Assembly (NCBI RefSeq): GCF_016904885.1
Contig: NZ_JADWYI010000001.1
Span: 3,782,001 to 3,846,000 of the forward strand
From: Archangium primigenium
Lineage (GTDB): Bacteria > Myxococcota > Myxococcia > Myxococcales > Myxococcaceae
Reading direction: 5' to 3'
Length of the DNA stretch: 64,000 bases
Part shown: positions 54,808 through 63,021 of the stretch, one piece after another
Position numbering within the stretch: the first letter of the stretch is position 1
How the letters are laid out: each line of letters starts with the position of its first letter
Program-made: the position numbers and the translations under genes
Notes under the pieces: model-generated
Told to the model about the DNA's origin: nothing
Database searches by the model: none
Seen by the model: the letters and a program-made list of their open reading frames with translations, nothing else

Positions 54808-56589
54808 CTACGGGGCGAGGATCCGCACCGACGACATCTTGTCGTTGGCCGCGGAGGGGACCAGGGGCGTGTCCGAGGTGAAGGTCCACATCGTCCCGGC
54901 GAAGTCGTTGTCGTCGAAGACCTGGACCGTCCAGCCCGTGGGGACGCGCAGCGAGCTCATCCAGTCGTTGGGGATGCCCGCGGCGTTGAGCTGGGCGAGC
55001 GTATAGCCGCCTGGCTGCAGGGAGATACCGAGCCCGCCGTAGTTGCCGTCCGCGTAGAAGGTGGCGCCGGGCGGCTGGGTGACGTTCACGTTGTCGAACG
55101 CGGCGGCGCTGTCGTGGGCGCGCAGGCCGAGGGCGCCCGAGGCATAGGTGGCGTCGGTGGCCGTGACGAGGGGGGTGGCCGAGCGGTTGAGGTACACCGA
55201 GAGGCGCGAGCCGCTGGCCACGACCTTGAGGTTGTAGGTGACGTTCGCGTCGATCGCCACGGGCGCGCTGGCGAGCTCGGTCCAGGTGCCGCCGTTGGCG
55301 CGGCCGAGCACCACCCGGTCGCTGCCGGCGGCGAGGCCGGCGTAGTACCCCTTGTAGGCGTCCAAACCCGAGCCCGGGCTGCTCACGCGGAACATCAGGC
55401 CCGCGTCACCGGACGCGCCGGGAGTGACGTCGGCCTCGAAGGCCAGCGCGGAGAAGTTCGTGTTCAGCAGGGCCTTGGCGTCGGGCTGCTGGGTGGTGGC
55501 GTACCTCTCGCTGGTCACGCTCCACGCGCCGCCGTAGGTGCTCCAGCCCAGGGCATTGCCATCACAGAAGTTGTCCTGGGTGGTCATCTCCACGGGTTTG
55601 ATGGTCCCATCGGCATTGAAAGACATGCGATCGAGGGACAGCTCGCGGTGGTTGCCATCCGTGGCCCCGAGCGGTCGCCGGTGGTAGACGATGTACCAGT
55701 CATCCGTGCCCGGCACGTTGACCACCGAGTTGTGGCCCGAGCCGGTGGCGAGGGTGGCGTTCTGGCTGAGGATGGTGCCCAGCTTGGGGAAGGGTCCCAG
55801 GGGCGAGTTGGCGATGGAGTAGGACACGCGGTAGTCCGGGCCGGTCCAGCCGCCCTCGGACCACATCAGATAGTATTTGCCCTTGCGCTTGAACATCAGC
55901 GCGCCCTCGACGTAGCCGGAGGGGGTGATCTCCTTGAAGGACGAGGTGTCCAGGCTGATCATGTCACTGTTGACCTTGACGACGTTACAGTGACCCCAGC
56001 CGCCGTAATACAGATAGGCCTGACCGTCATCGTCGATGAAGATGTTCTGATCGATGGGCTGTGCGCCATTGATGAACTTGGCGATCAGCGGGCGGCCGAT
56101 CGCATCGACGTAGGGGCCGGCCGGGTGGTTGGATTTGGAGACGCCGATGCCCCCCATCTGGCTGTCATTCTGGATGTCGTTGGCGCCGAAGTAGAGGTAG
56201 TAGGTGTTGTTGCGGAAGATGGGCGAGGGGGCCCAGATGGCCCGGGTGGCCCAGGAGATGTTCGCCTTGTCGAGCACCCGTGAGTGCTTCGTCCAACGGA
56301 CGAGATCCGTGGACGAGAAGGCATCCAGGTAGGTCTGCGAGTTGTACGGGGCGGAGTAGGTCGGGTAGACCCAATACACGCCATTGTAGATCTTGATGTC
56401 CGGGTCCGCGTACCAACCGCTCACGAAGGGATTTCCGGCGGAGCCGGGCGTACATGCGGACGCCAAGGGCGCGACCGCCATGCCCTCGGCCGTGCTCGCG
56501 GGGGCGGCCGTTCCCTCACCACAGTGAACCGTGGCGCTCAACAGCAGGGGGGCCAATGCCAGTCTTCCCAGATGGAATGGGGGGTTCAT
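54808..56589 (-). CDS. Glycoside hydrolase family 43-like enzyme with beta/gamma-crystallin-like tail
   Basis: 593 residues from ATG 56589. Signal region, then a five-bladed propeller typical of GH43: SGWYADPDIKIY (general base Asp), IWAPSPIFRN and GYVEGALMFKRKGKYYLMWSEGG (catalytic Glu). A concanavalin-like middle domain covers about 365-505. The C-terminus (YADGNYGGLGISLQPGGY, IPNDWMSSLRVPTGW, NDKMSSVRI) is a beta/gamma-crystallin repeat pair, which typically binds calcium. It probably cleaves arabinosyl or xylosyl links in external polysaccharide. The upstream in-frame ATG at 56676 is less likely because no signal peptide would begin there. Confidence 0.8.
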   Translation of the reverse strand: MNPPFHLGRLALAPLLLSATVHCGEGTAAPASTAEGMAVAPLASACTPGSAGNPFVSGWYADPDIKIYNGVYWVYPTYSAPYNSQTYLDAFSSTDLVRWTKHSRVLDKANISWATRAIWAPSPIFRNNTYYLYFGANDIQNDSQMGGIGVSKSNHPAGPYVDAIGRPLIAKFINGAQPIDQNIFIDDDGQAYLYYGGWGHCNVVKVNSDMISLDTSSFKEITPSGYVEGALMFKRKGKYYLMWSEGGWTGPDYRVSYSIANSPLGPFPKLGTILSQNATLATGSGHNSVVNVPGTDDWYIVYHRRPLGATDGNHRELSLDRMSFNADGTIKPVEMTTQDNFCDGNALGWSTYGGAWSVTSERYATTQQPDAKALLNTNFSALAFEADVTPGASGDAGLMFRVSSPGSGLDAYKGYYAGLAAGSDRVVLGRANGGTWTELASAPVAIDANVTYNLKVVASGSRLSVYLNRSATPLVTATDATYASGALGLRAHDSAAAFDNVNVTQPPGATFYADGNYGGLGISLQPGGYTLAQLNAAGIPNDWMSSLRVPTGWTVQVFDDNDFAGTMWTFTSDTPLVPSAANDKMSSVRILAP

Positions 56590-56676
56590 GCGCCCATCCT
56601 GCGCCGCCCCCCAGAACCCTTCAAGTGAAATGCGGTTTATTCCTGGATTGATGCTTCGTCCTGGAGGTAACGCCAC

Positions 56677-57252
56677 TCAGCCCATCAGCGTGCCGCACTC
56701 GGCGATCCGCCGCACGCGCAGCGCGGCCAGCCGTTCCAGGGGCGCGGCCACCTCGGGCCCCTCGAGCAGCGCCACCGCTTGGGCGATGGCGTCCAGGGTG
56801 GACATGCCGGTGGGGTGCGAGGGATCTCTCAGCCGGAGCGTTCCAGGGGCGAGCGGCGGCAAGGTCAGCCGGGGCAGCGCGCGCAGCTCGGGGATGCGCT
56901 GGGTCATCTTCCGGGCCTGGGACCAGCTGCCATCCAGGACGACCAACTGCCGGGGCGGCGGCGTGTCGGGGGGCGGCGGGGTGCCATCCGGGTAGAGCAA
57001 CCAGGTGCCGGGCTCGCGCAGCACGGCGCTGTCCAGCGGCTCATGGGGCGAGCCATGGGTGAGCAGCCGGGCGTTCACCAGGGCCTGCACGGCCAGGCGC
57101 CCGGTGTTGCTCTTCTTCCCGATCTCCATGAGGTGCTGCACCAGGAGGATCCGGGTCCGTGTCTCCACCCGGGGCAGCTCGGCGCACAGGCAGAGCTGCT
57201 GGGGCAGGTTGCAGCGGGGACAACGGGGCGGGGGCGTGACGCGGGAAGACAT
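56677..57252 (-). CDS. DTW-domain tRNA-uridine aminocarboxypropyltransferase (TapT-like)
   Basis: 191 residues from ATG 57252. The N-terminal zinc-type CPRCNLPQQLCLC motif (four Cys), then VQHLMEIGKKSNTGRLA, and the DTW-family signature as VVLDGSWSQARKM. The DTW family includes TapT, which makes acp3U on tRNA from S-adenosylmethionine. Lacks any signal or membrane segment and is a little shorter than E. coli TapT. It stands between two secreted glycosidase genes without obvious functional link. Confidence 0.82.
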   Translation of the reverse strand: MSSRVTPPPRCPRCNLPQQLCLCAELPRVETRTRILLVQHLMEIGKKSNTGRLAVQALVNARLLTHGSPHEPLDSAVLREPGTWLLYPDGTPPPPDTPPPRQLVVLDGSWSQARKMTQRIPELRALPRLTLPPLAPGTLRLRDPSHPTGMSTLDAIAQAVALLEGPEVAAPLERLAALRVRRIAECGTLMG

Positions 57253-57320
57253 CTTCCCGCATCCTCGTCCGGTGGCCCTGGGAAGAGAAGTCCCAAGGCA
57301 TGACCGCCAAGCGGGTGGGG

Positions 57321-60300
57321 CTAGTTGCCGGTGATGACGAACGTCGAGCCCGGCTCCTTGGTGATGTGCCCGTCGGCGGAGTTGGTGAGGGTGACGTTCG
57401 TCAGGGTCGCGTTGCCGCGGGCCCCGCTCATGGCCAGGATGCCGGCGCCGTTGCGCGAGTTGCTGATGCGCACGTTGCTGATCACCACGTTGGGCATGTT
57501 GCCGCCCCCGTTCTTGAACTGGATGCCGTCGTAGGTCGAGTCATCGATGTCGGTGTCGCGGATGGTGACGCCGACGATGTCCCGGGTCGACGGGAACAGC
57601 GTGATGGCCCCGAACTCCTGGTCCTCGTTCCAGAAGGCGCCTCCGGTCCGGTAGAGCCCGTTGTTGGCGATGAGCGTCGTGCCCGAGAAGGGCAGCGGAT
57701 CATGATCCGTGGCCAGCATGATGCCGGGGTAGTTCATCGTGTCGTAGACGAGGTTGTTCTGGATCGTGTTGCCATAGCCGCCGTAGATGGCGATGCCGTT
57801 GGCGCGCCAGGGCAGCTGAACGGTGTTGTTGATGAAGTGGTTGTCGTGGGCGATGTCCACGGTCCGGTCCTTCACGTACGGATTGGCCCAGACGGCCAGG
57901 GCATCGTCGCCGGTGGTGCGGAAGGACGAGTTGAACACCCGCGAGTTGCGCGTGCCATTGCTGAAGTTGATGCCGTCCGCGTAGGTGTCGCGGATGCGCA
58001 TGCCACTGAATTGCAGGCCATCCGCCGGGTTCCACAGCTCGGGGATGTTGTCGTAGTCACGGCCCACCCAGACGGCCACGTTGGCGTGCTCGATCCACAC
58101 GTTGGTGATCTTCGAGTTCTTGCCGAACCGGCCATTGAGCGCCACGCCGCCCTCGGCATTGCCGTCACCGCCCCGGATCCGGCCGGAGCCGAAGATGGCG
58201 ATGTCGGAGATCTGCACGTTGTCGTCGATGTCGAAGCCGAAGTTGCCCTCGTGCGGGTGGTTGATGCTGGCCGTCTGCAGGTGCGGCTGGAGGGTGGAGT
58301 AGAGCTGGGAGTGCCACATGCCCGCGCCCCGGATGGAGACATCGCGGATGCCCACCTGGTTGAACATGCCGCGGTGGAGCGGATCCGGGGTGAGGATCTT
58401 CTTCTCCTGCCGCCACTGGCCCGCCGGAATCCACACACAGGCGATCACGCCGTTCTGGTCGTCCATCACCGCGCGCTGGAGGGCGTCCGTGTCATCCAGG
58501 CCGTCATTGGGCACCGCGCCGTAGTTCGTGATCGAGGTGCACTCGGCGGGCTTGCTCGTGGGGGGTGCCACCTGCTCGAGGTCGATGAGGTCGATGATGT
58601 AGAAGGCGGCCGTGTCGTTCGCATCGCGCTGCAGCCGGAAGACGGTGCCCGCCGGGTAGGTCTGCGTGAGCAGCGCCTGGGCCTCGTCGAACAGCCGCCG
58701 GGCATCGGTCTGGGGCGTGTTGGTCAGCGCCTCCGGGCCGTCGGTGTTGCCGTACAGCCAGCTGTGGCGCGAGGAGAGCGTGAGCTTCCGCACGAAGGTG
58801 CCATTGGCATACAGGCTGATCGTGGCCTCCTGCCCGCCGCCGCCCGGCGCGTCGGGGATGGCGTTGCGCACGACGATGGCGTTGGCCGGCTGGAGCGCGG
58901 TGAACTCGACGTACTGGCCCGTGCTGTTGAGCCGCACCGCCTTGCGGCCCGAGGACTCGGTGGCGAAGTTGGTGTGCCCGAAGGTGCGCAGGGCATCCGT
59001 CTCCAAGAGGGTGCCCTGGTAGCGGCCGGCCTCGGCCTCGTAGGAGACCCAGGGCACGGCCGCGCCACGGCCGACGACGATCGCCTGCGAGAACGTGTTG
59101 TTGGTCTCGTTGGTCTCGGCGACGACGTTGGTCGCGTCCGCGGTGGCGGTGACGGTGGCGCCGCCACTCGTGGCGGTCCAGCTCCCGCTGGTGGTCACGG
59201 TGAGGGTGGCTCCGGCGGCGATGGCGGCCGTGGAGGTGTCGAGCGTGCTCCCGCCCACCACGACGCGCGTGACCGTGGCCGCGGTGACCGCCGTGCTGCC
59301 GCGGTTCTTCACCGCCACGCTGAACTTGACCGCGGCGCCCACGGCGGGGTTCGCGGGCGTCGGGCTGATGCTCAGCACCTGGAGGTCGGGCCCGGGCGCC
59401 TCGGACACGGTGAGGCGGGTGGGGTTGCTGTACGCGTTGTTGCCCTCGCTCTGCTCCACCACGGTGTTCTGGGGATCGACGACGGCGCCCAGCGTGTAGG
59501 CGCCCGCGCCCCGCTTGCCGATCGACGCCGACACGGTCGTGGTCGCACCCGCCGCGAGCCCGGACACGGAGGCCGAGGCGACCGCGACGCCGTCCAGGGT
59601 GAGGTCCACCGAGGTGGTCGCCGAGGACCGGGTGCCGATGTTCTTCACCGTGGCGGACAGGGTGATGGCATCGGTCTCGACCGGCGCGCTCGGGGTCGAG
59701 GTAACGGCGGTGACGGTGAGGTCGGGGTTGGCCGTGGGGGCGCCGTAGACCTGGAACTCGGCGACCTGCCCGTTGCTCGAGCCGGTGTTGGCCGTGAAGA
59801 CGAGGCGGACCTCGGCGGCGGTGGCGCTCAGCGGCACGGTGACGGTGTTACCGGTCGCCGGGTTGAAGGTGTACGCGGCGGAGGCCTTGAGCGTGGCCCA
59901 GGAGCTCCCGGACGCCCCGCGGCCCTGGACCTCGAAGGTCTGGGTCCGGGTCGCCCAATCGGAGGCGGGCGACACCTTCACGACCACGCCCGAGAGGTCC
60001 ACGCTCGCGCCGAGCGAGACCGTCAGGTGGCTCGGGTACTGACCGCCCGCGCCCTCCCAGTAGGTGTCCGTGCGGCCGTCATTGGCGTTGGCGGCCACGT
60101 ACTGCCATTCCGTCGACGAGCCCACGATGGGCTTGCCCTGGGCGAGGTTCGTCCCCGAGGGCGGAGTCGTCGGCGGCTCGGTGGGCGGGGGGCTGGCGGT
60201 GCCGCGCACCTCGAACTCGGACAACTGGCCCGCCCCCCAGCCGGTGTTGGCGGTGAGGGTGACACGCACGTAGCGCGCGGACGTGTCCGGCACGTCGATC

Positions 60301-60737
60301 GTCACGGCGTTGCCAGTGGACGGATCGAACGTGTAGACCGCGCTCGCCTTGAGCGTGGTGAAGGCCGCGCCGTCGGTGGAGGACTGGACCGTCAGCGTCT
60401 GTTGCCGCGTGCCCCAGCCAGAGGGCAGTCGCAGGACGATGTCCTCGACGAGCGCGGCCGTGCCCAGATCGACCTGGGCCCACTGCGGAAAGGCTCCGTT
60501 GGCCGACTCCCAATAGGAACTGGCGTTGCCGTCGGTGAGGTTGTTCGGCGTGTAGGGCGCATTGCTGCTGCTCGCGGACGCTGACTTGCCCGTGGAGAGC
60601 ACGGATGCGAGCGCGCGCCGCTCGGTGTGCATGGCGCCTGGGGGCGCGGTATCGACCGCTGGGGTACACGCGCTCGTGAAGAGCAGCATCGCGCAGGCGC
60701 CACGAAGGAGGCGCCTGGGTTGTTCGTGATGGATCAT
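57321..60737 (-). CDS. Large secreted GH87-like alpha-1,3-glucanase (mycodextranase-type) with discoidin and CARDB domains
   Basis: 1138 residues from ATG 60737; earlier in-frame ATGs exist but a lipoprotein signal (LLRGACAMLLFTSAC) fits this start. Two discoidin/F5-8C-like domains (about 45-175 and 190-330) share parallel segments (ATRTQTFEVQG). Two CARDB-like beta-sandwiches follow (VTAVTSTPSAPVETDAITL; LSISPTPANPAVGAAV), then a carbohydrate-binding-like domain and a right-handed beta-helix hydrolase (NYGAVPNDGLDDTDALQRAV, VWIPAGQW, HSQLYSTLQP, TTGDDALAVW). The GH87 assignment is by pattern. It probably attacks external fungal or bacterial alpha-glucan. Confidence 0.75.
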   Translation of the reverse strand: MIHHEQPRRLLRGACAMLLFTSACTPAVDTAPPGAMHTERRALASVLSTGKSASASSSNAPYTPNNLTDGNASSYWESANGAFPQWAQVDLGTAALVEDIVLRLPSGWGTRQQTLTVQSSTDGAAFTTLKASAVYTFDPSTGNAVTIDVPDTSARYVRVTLTANTGWGAGQLSEFEVRGTASPPPTEPPTTPPSGTNLAQGKPIVGSSTEWQYVAANANDGRTDTYWEGAGGQYPSHLTVSLGASVDLSGVVVKVSPASDWATRTQTFEVQGRGASGSSWATLKASAAYTFNPATGNTVTVPLSATAAEVRLVFTANTGSSNGQVAEFQVYGAPTANPDLTVTAVTSTPSAPVETDAITLSATVKNIGTRSSATTSVDLTLDGVAVASASVSGLAAGATTTVSASIGKRGAGAYTLGAVVDPQNTVVEQSEGNNAYSNPTRLTVSEAPGPDLQVLSISPTPANPAVGAAVKFSVAVKNRGSTAVTAATVTRVVVGGSTLDTSTAAIAAGATLTVTTSGSWTATSGGATVTATADATNVVAETNETNNTFSQAIVVGRGAAVPWVSYEAEAGRYQGTLLETDALRTFGHTNFATESSGRKAVRLNSTGQYVEFTALQPANAIVVRNAIPDAPGGGGQEATISLYANGTFVRKLTLSSRHSWLYGNTDGPEALTNTPQTDARRLFDEAQALLTQTYPAGTVFRLQRDANDTAAFYIIDLIDLEQVAPPTSKPAECTSITNYGAVPNDGLDDTDALQRAVMDDQNGVIACVWIPAGQWRQEKKILTPDPLHRGMFNQVGIRDVSIRGAGMWHSQLYSTLQPHLQTASINHPHEGNFGFDIDDNVQISDIAIFGSGRIRGGDGNAEGGVALNGRFGKNSKITNVWIEHANVAVWVGRDYDNIPELWNPADGLQFSGMRIRDTYADGINFSNGTRNSRVFNSSFRTTGDDALAVWANPYVKDRTVDIAHDNHFINNTVQLPWRANGIAIYGGYGNTIQNNLVYDTMNYPGIMLATDHDPLPFSGTTLIANNGLYRTGGAFWNEDQEFGAITLFPSTRDIVGVTIRDTDIDDSTYDGIQFKNGGGNMPNVVISNVRISNSRNGAGILAMSGARGNATLTNVTLTNSADGHITKEPGSTFVITGN

Positions 60738-60934
60738 GAGTCCCGCCTGGATGAGAGACATCGTGTCGGCCATGGTTTGGCACCCCATCCCCTTTCCCGT
60801 CAATAAGGGAAAACCCGTTATTCCGTTCCTGATGAAGAATAAGGGCGCACGGTCGTGCGGAATTGAACAAGGGCTGAATGTTTCTCCAGGTCAAGCCATC
60901 GAGGCCTGTCTTGCCTTGCCCTGGAAAAGACAAA

Positions 60935-60961
60935 GGCCCCGGATCGGGAAGATCCGGGGCC
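60935..60961 (-). terminator. Intrinsic terminator after the repeat lipoprotein
   Basis: Perfect 11-bp inverted repeat (60935-60945 and 60951-60961) with a 5-nt loop. On the minus strand it is followed by TTTGTCTTTT, and it lies 21 bases after the stop codon at 60982. Confidence 0.8.
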
Positions 60962-60981
60962 CTGACCGCGCGAACTGGATG

Positions 60982-62886
60982 TCAATTCCGGATGATGACC
61001 GATGCGTCCTGGACTTCCAGGCCGGCATCCCTCACGACGGGCCCACCATCCGAGCCTCCGTCGGGACCTGCATCGGGTCCGCCATCCGAGCCGCCGTCGA
61101 GACCGCCATCCGAGCCGCCGTCGCCGCATCCACCATCGGAGCCGCCATCACCCCCGCAGCCTCCGTCGATGCCCGGGCCCGCGTCGAGTCCACCATCGAA
61201 GCCTCCGTCGATCGGACCCGCGTCCGGGCGCGGCCCTCCGTCGAGGCCGCCGTCGGTGCCAGGACCGCCGTCGGTGCCAGGACCGCCATCGGTGCCGGGG
61301 CCGCCATCGGTGCCCGGACCCCCGTCGGTGCCTGGGCCGCCGTCCGTACCAGGGCCGCCGTCGGTGCCGGGGCCACCATCCGTGCCCGGGCCGCCGTCAT
61401 TGCCCGTCCCGCCATCGGTCCCGGCATCGGGCTTGTCGACGCAGCCTCCGCTCTGGCAGGCCTTGCCATTGAGGGCACAGTTCGTCTCGTCCTGGAAGGT
61501 GTAGCAAAGGCCGTTGGTTTGCTGGCAGGTCTGCTTGGTGTCTCCCACGCACTGCGACTCACCCGGCTTGCACGTGTCCACGCACTCCTGGCTGTCCTGG
61601 GGCATGCAGGACAGGATGCTGGCCTGGCTGTAGATCGCGTTGGCGATCTCGCGCTGGTCGAACTCCTCCTTGCGCTCCCAGGTCCAGTCGAGACTGGCGG
61701 TCGCCTCGGCGGAGTGATTGGGTTTGTCATACTTTCCGCCGCAGCTTCCCTTGAAGGACCAGCCCACGCGCTTGTTCTTCGAGACGTACTTGAAGGCGCT
61801 CGCGCGGATGTCCACCGAGATGTGTCCACCCCGGGGCCAGGATCCCCAGAAGGCATCCTCCTCGGTGAGCGTGACCGCCGCGATGTTGGCGGGCACGTCC
61901 TGTCCGTAATCCCGCGCATTGCAGTCCCGGGGCAGGCTGCACCCCAGGGGCATCTGCGTGGGCCCCGAGATGCGGAGCTGGTTGCTGTACTGGGTGCTCG
62001 CCGCGCAGTCCTTCTTGCGCCGGAACAGTCCCGAGCCGGGTGACGTCTCACGGGAGCGGTTGCTCTCGCCGCAGACGACCTGGGCCGAGCCGCTTCCCGT
62101 GTGCGTCCAGTACACGCCGCAGCCTGGCGAGCCGCACAGGATGTCCGACTCCGAGGCGAACGAGGAGACGACCGCGGGGAACGAGGGGCAGTTGCCCCCC
62201 GCCAGGGCGGGCTGTTGCGTGGGGGCGTCCCCGCTGGAGGCGAGGTCATGGACGTGCCCGTCCGTGCCCTGGGCCTGGACGCTCAGGACGGGGCTCAAGG
62301 TCTGGCCGAGCGGCGCGCACCCGGGGAACAGCTTGAACAGCGACGCGGGCAGCTTCGGCATGGGAAGCAGGGGATCCATCAGCGAGAGCTCGCAGCCGCG
62401 CTCCGGCGAGTCCTGACGGACGAGCATCGCGTCGTAGGTGAAGTGCTCGGCGCCCACCGTGAGCTCGATGCCCACGAGCGCGAAGCCCGTCATCGCCGAG
62501 CCGCGCGCGTACTCGAAGTAGACGCGCCGCATGGGGATGCGCGCCACGGACAGCGCCCCCGTCGACGAATCGCGCTCGGGGCGGAAGTAGACGTCCTCGG
62601 CGGGCTCCTGGATGTACTTCGCCGTCGCGTCCCAGGCGTCTCGCGGATCGAGCAGTTCCGTGCGCACCCGCGCGTGGACCTGGAGGCTGCCCTGGGGGAA
62701 GGTGCGCGCCAGGTCGTCATAGGCGCTCTGGACGAGGGTGGGCAGGTCCGCTTCGGGCATCCGCGGCGCTTCGGGCTCGTGGGGCAGGCGCTCCGTGCCT
62801 TCACCACAGGCCATCATGCCCGCCACCAGGGACAGGGCGAGTCCCGAAGGCAGGCTCCACACCAGGGGATTCTTCTTCTGCGTCAT
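60982..62886 (-). CDS. Secreted lipoprotein with Cys-rich domain and Gly/Asp-rich repeat tail
   Basis: 634 residues from ATG 62886. Lipobox MMAC after LALSLVAG. The N-terminal region is mixed alpha/beta; the middle has many Cys (CMPQDSQECVDTCKPGESQC), similar to short Cys-rich repeats seen in myxobacterial surface proteins. The last 160 residues are Gly/Asp/Pro-rich, with eight copies of GPGTDG (61252-61386) and related DGG segments. It is probably a surface protein with a disordered or calcium-binding tail. Function unknown. Confidence 0.7.
   Translation of the reverse strand: MTQKKNPLVWSLPSGLALSLVAGMMACGEGTERLPHEPEAPRMPEADLPTLVQSAYDDLARTFPQGSLQVHARVRTELLDPRDAWDATAKYIQEPAEDVYFRPERDSSTGALSVARIPMRRVYFEYARGSAMTGFALVGIELTVGAEHFTYDAMLVRQDSPERGCELSLMDPLLPMPKLPASLFKLFPGCAPLGQTLSPVLSVQAQGTDGHVHDLASSGDAPTQQPALAGGNCPSFPAVVSSFASESDILCGSPGCGVYWTHTGSGSAQVVCGESNRSRETSPGSGLFRRKKDCAASTQYSNQLRISGPTQMPLGCSLPRDCNARDYGQDVPANIAAVTLTEEDAFWGSWPRGGHISVDIRASAFKYVSKNKRVGWSFKGSCGGKYDKPNHSAEATASLDWTWERKEEFDQREIANAIYSQASILSCMPQDSQECVDTCKPGESQCVGDTKQTCQQTNGLCYTFQDETNCALNGKACQSGGCVDKPDAGTDGGTGNDGGPGTDGGPGTDGGPGTDGGPGTDGGPGTDGGPGTDGGPGTDGGPGTDGGLDGGPRPDAGPIDGGFDGGLDAGPGIDGGCGGDGGSDGGCGDGGSDGGLDGGSDGGPDAGPDGGSDGGPVVRDAGLEVQDASVIIRN
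61252..61404 (-). repeat. 18-bp tandem repeat within a lipoprotein gene
   Basis: Eight copies at 18-bp intervals from 61252, plus a ninth diverged copy at 61396, each encoding GPGTDG (ninth GND). Third positions vary, so the repeats are old or selected on protein sequence. Length variation between strains is likely. Confidence 0.85.
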
Positions 62887-63021
62887 ACGACGGCTCCTTC
62901 ACGGGGAGGGGACCGGCGTACGAATTCGTGAAGCCCTTGGAAGGGCTAATAACTCCGATTCCCCTGGATAATCATGACAAGCTTGTATCCAGGAATCAAC
63001 ACGGGGGCTTTTTCCCTGGGC

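Noticed and set aside
57300-60584. A 1094-codon plus-strand open frame opposite the GH87-like gene
   Set aside because: Antisense composition; all recognisable domains are on the minus strand.
61252-61404. Regular 18-bp repeats considered as a CRISPR array
   Set aside because: They are contiguous, in frame inside a protein gene, encode GPGTDG, and have no unique spacers or cas genes.
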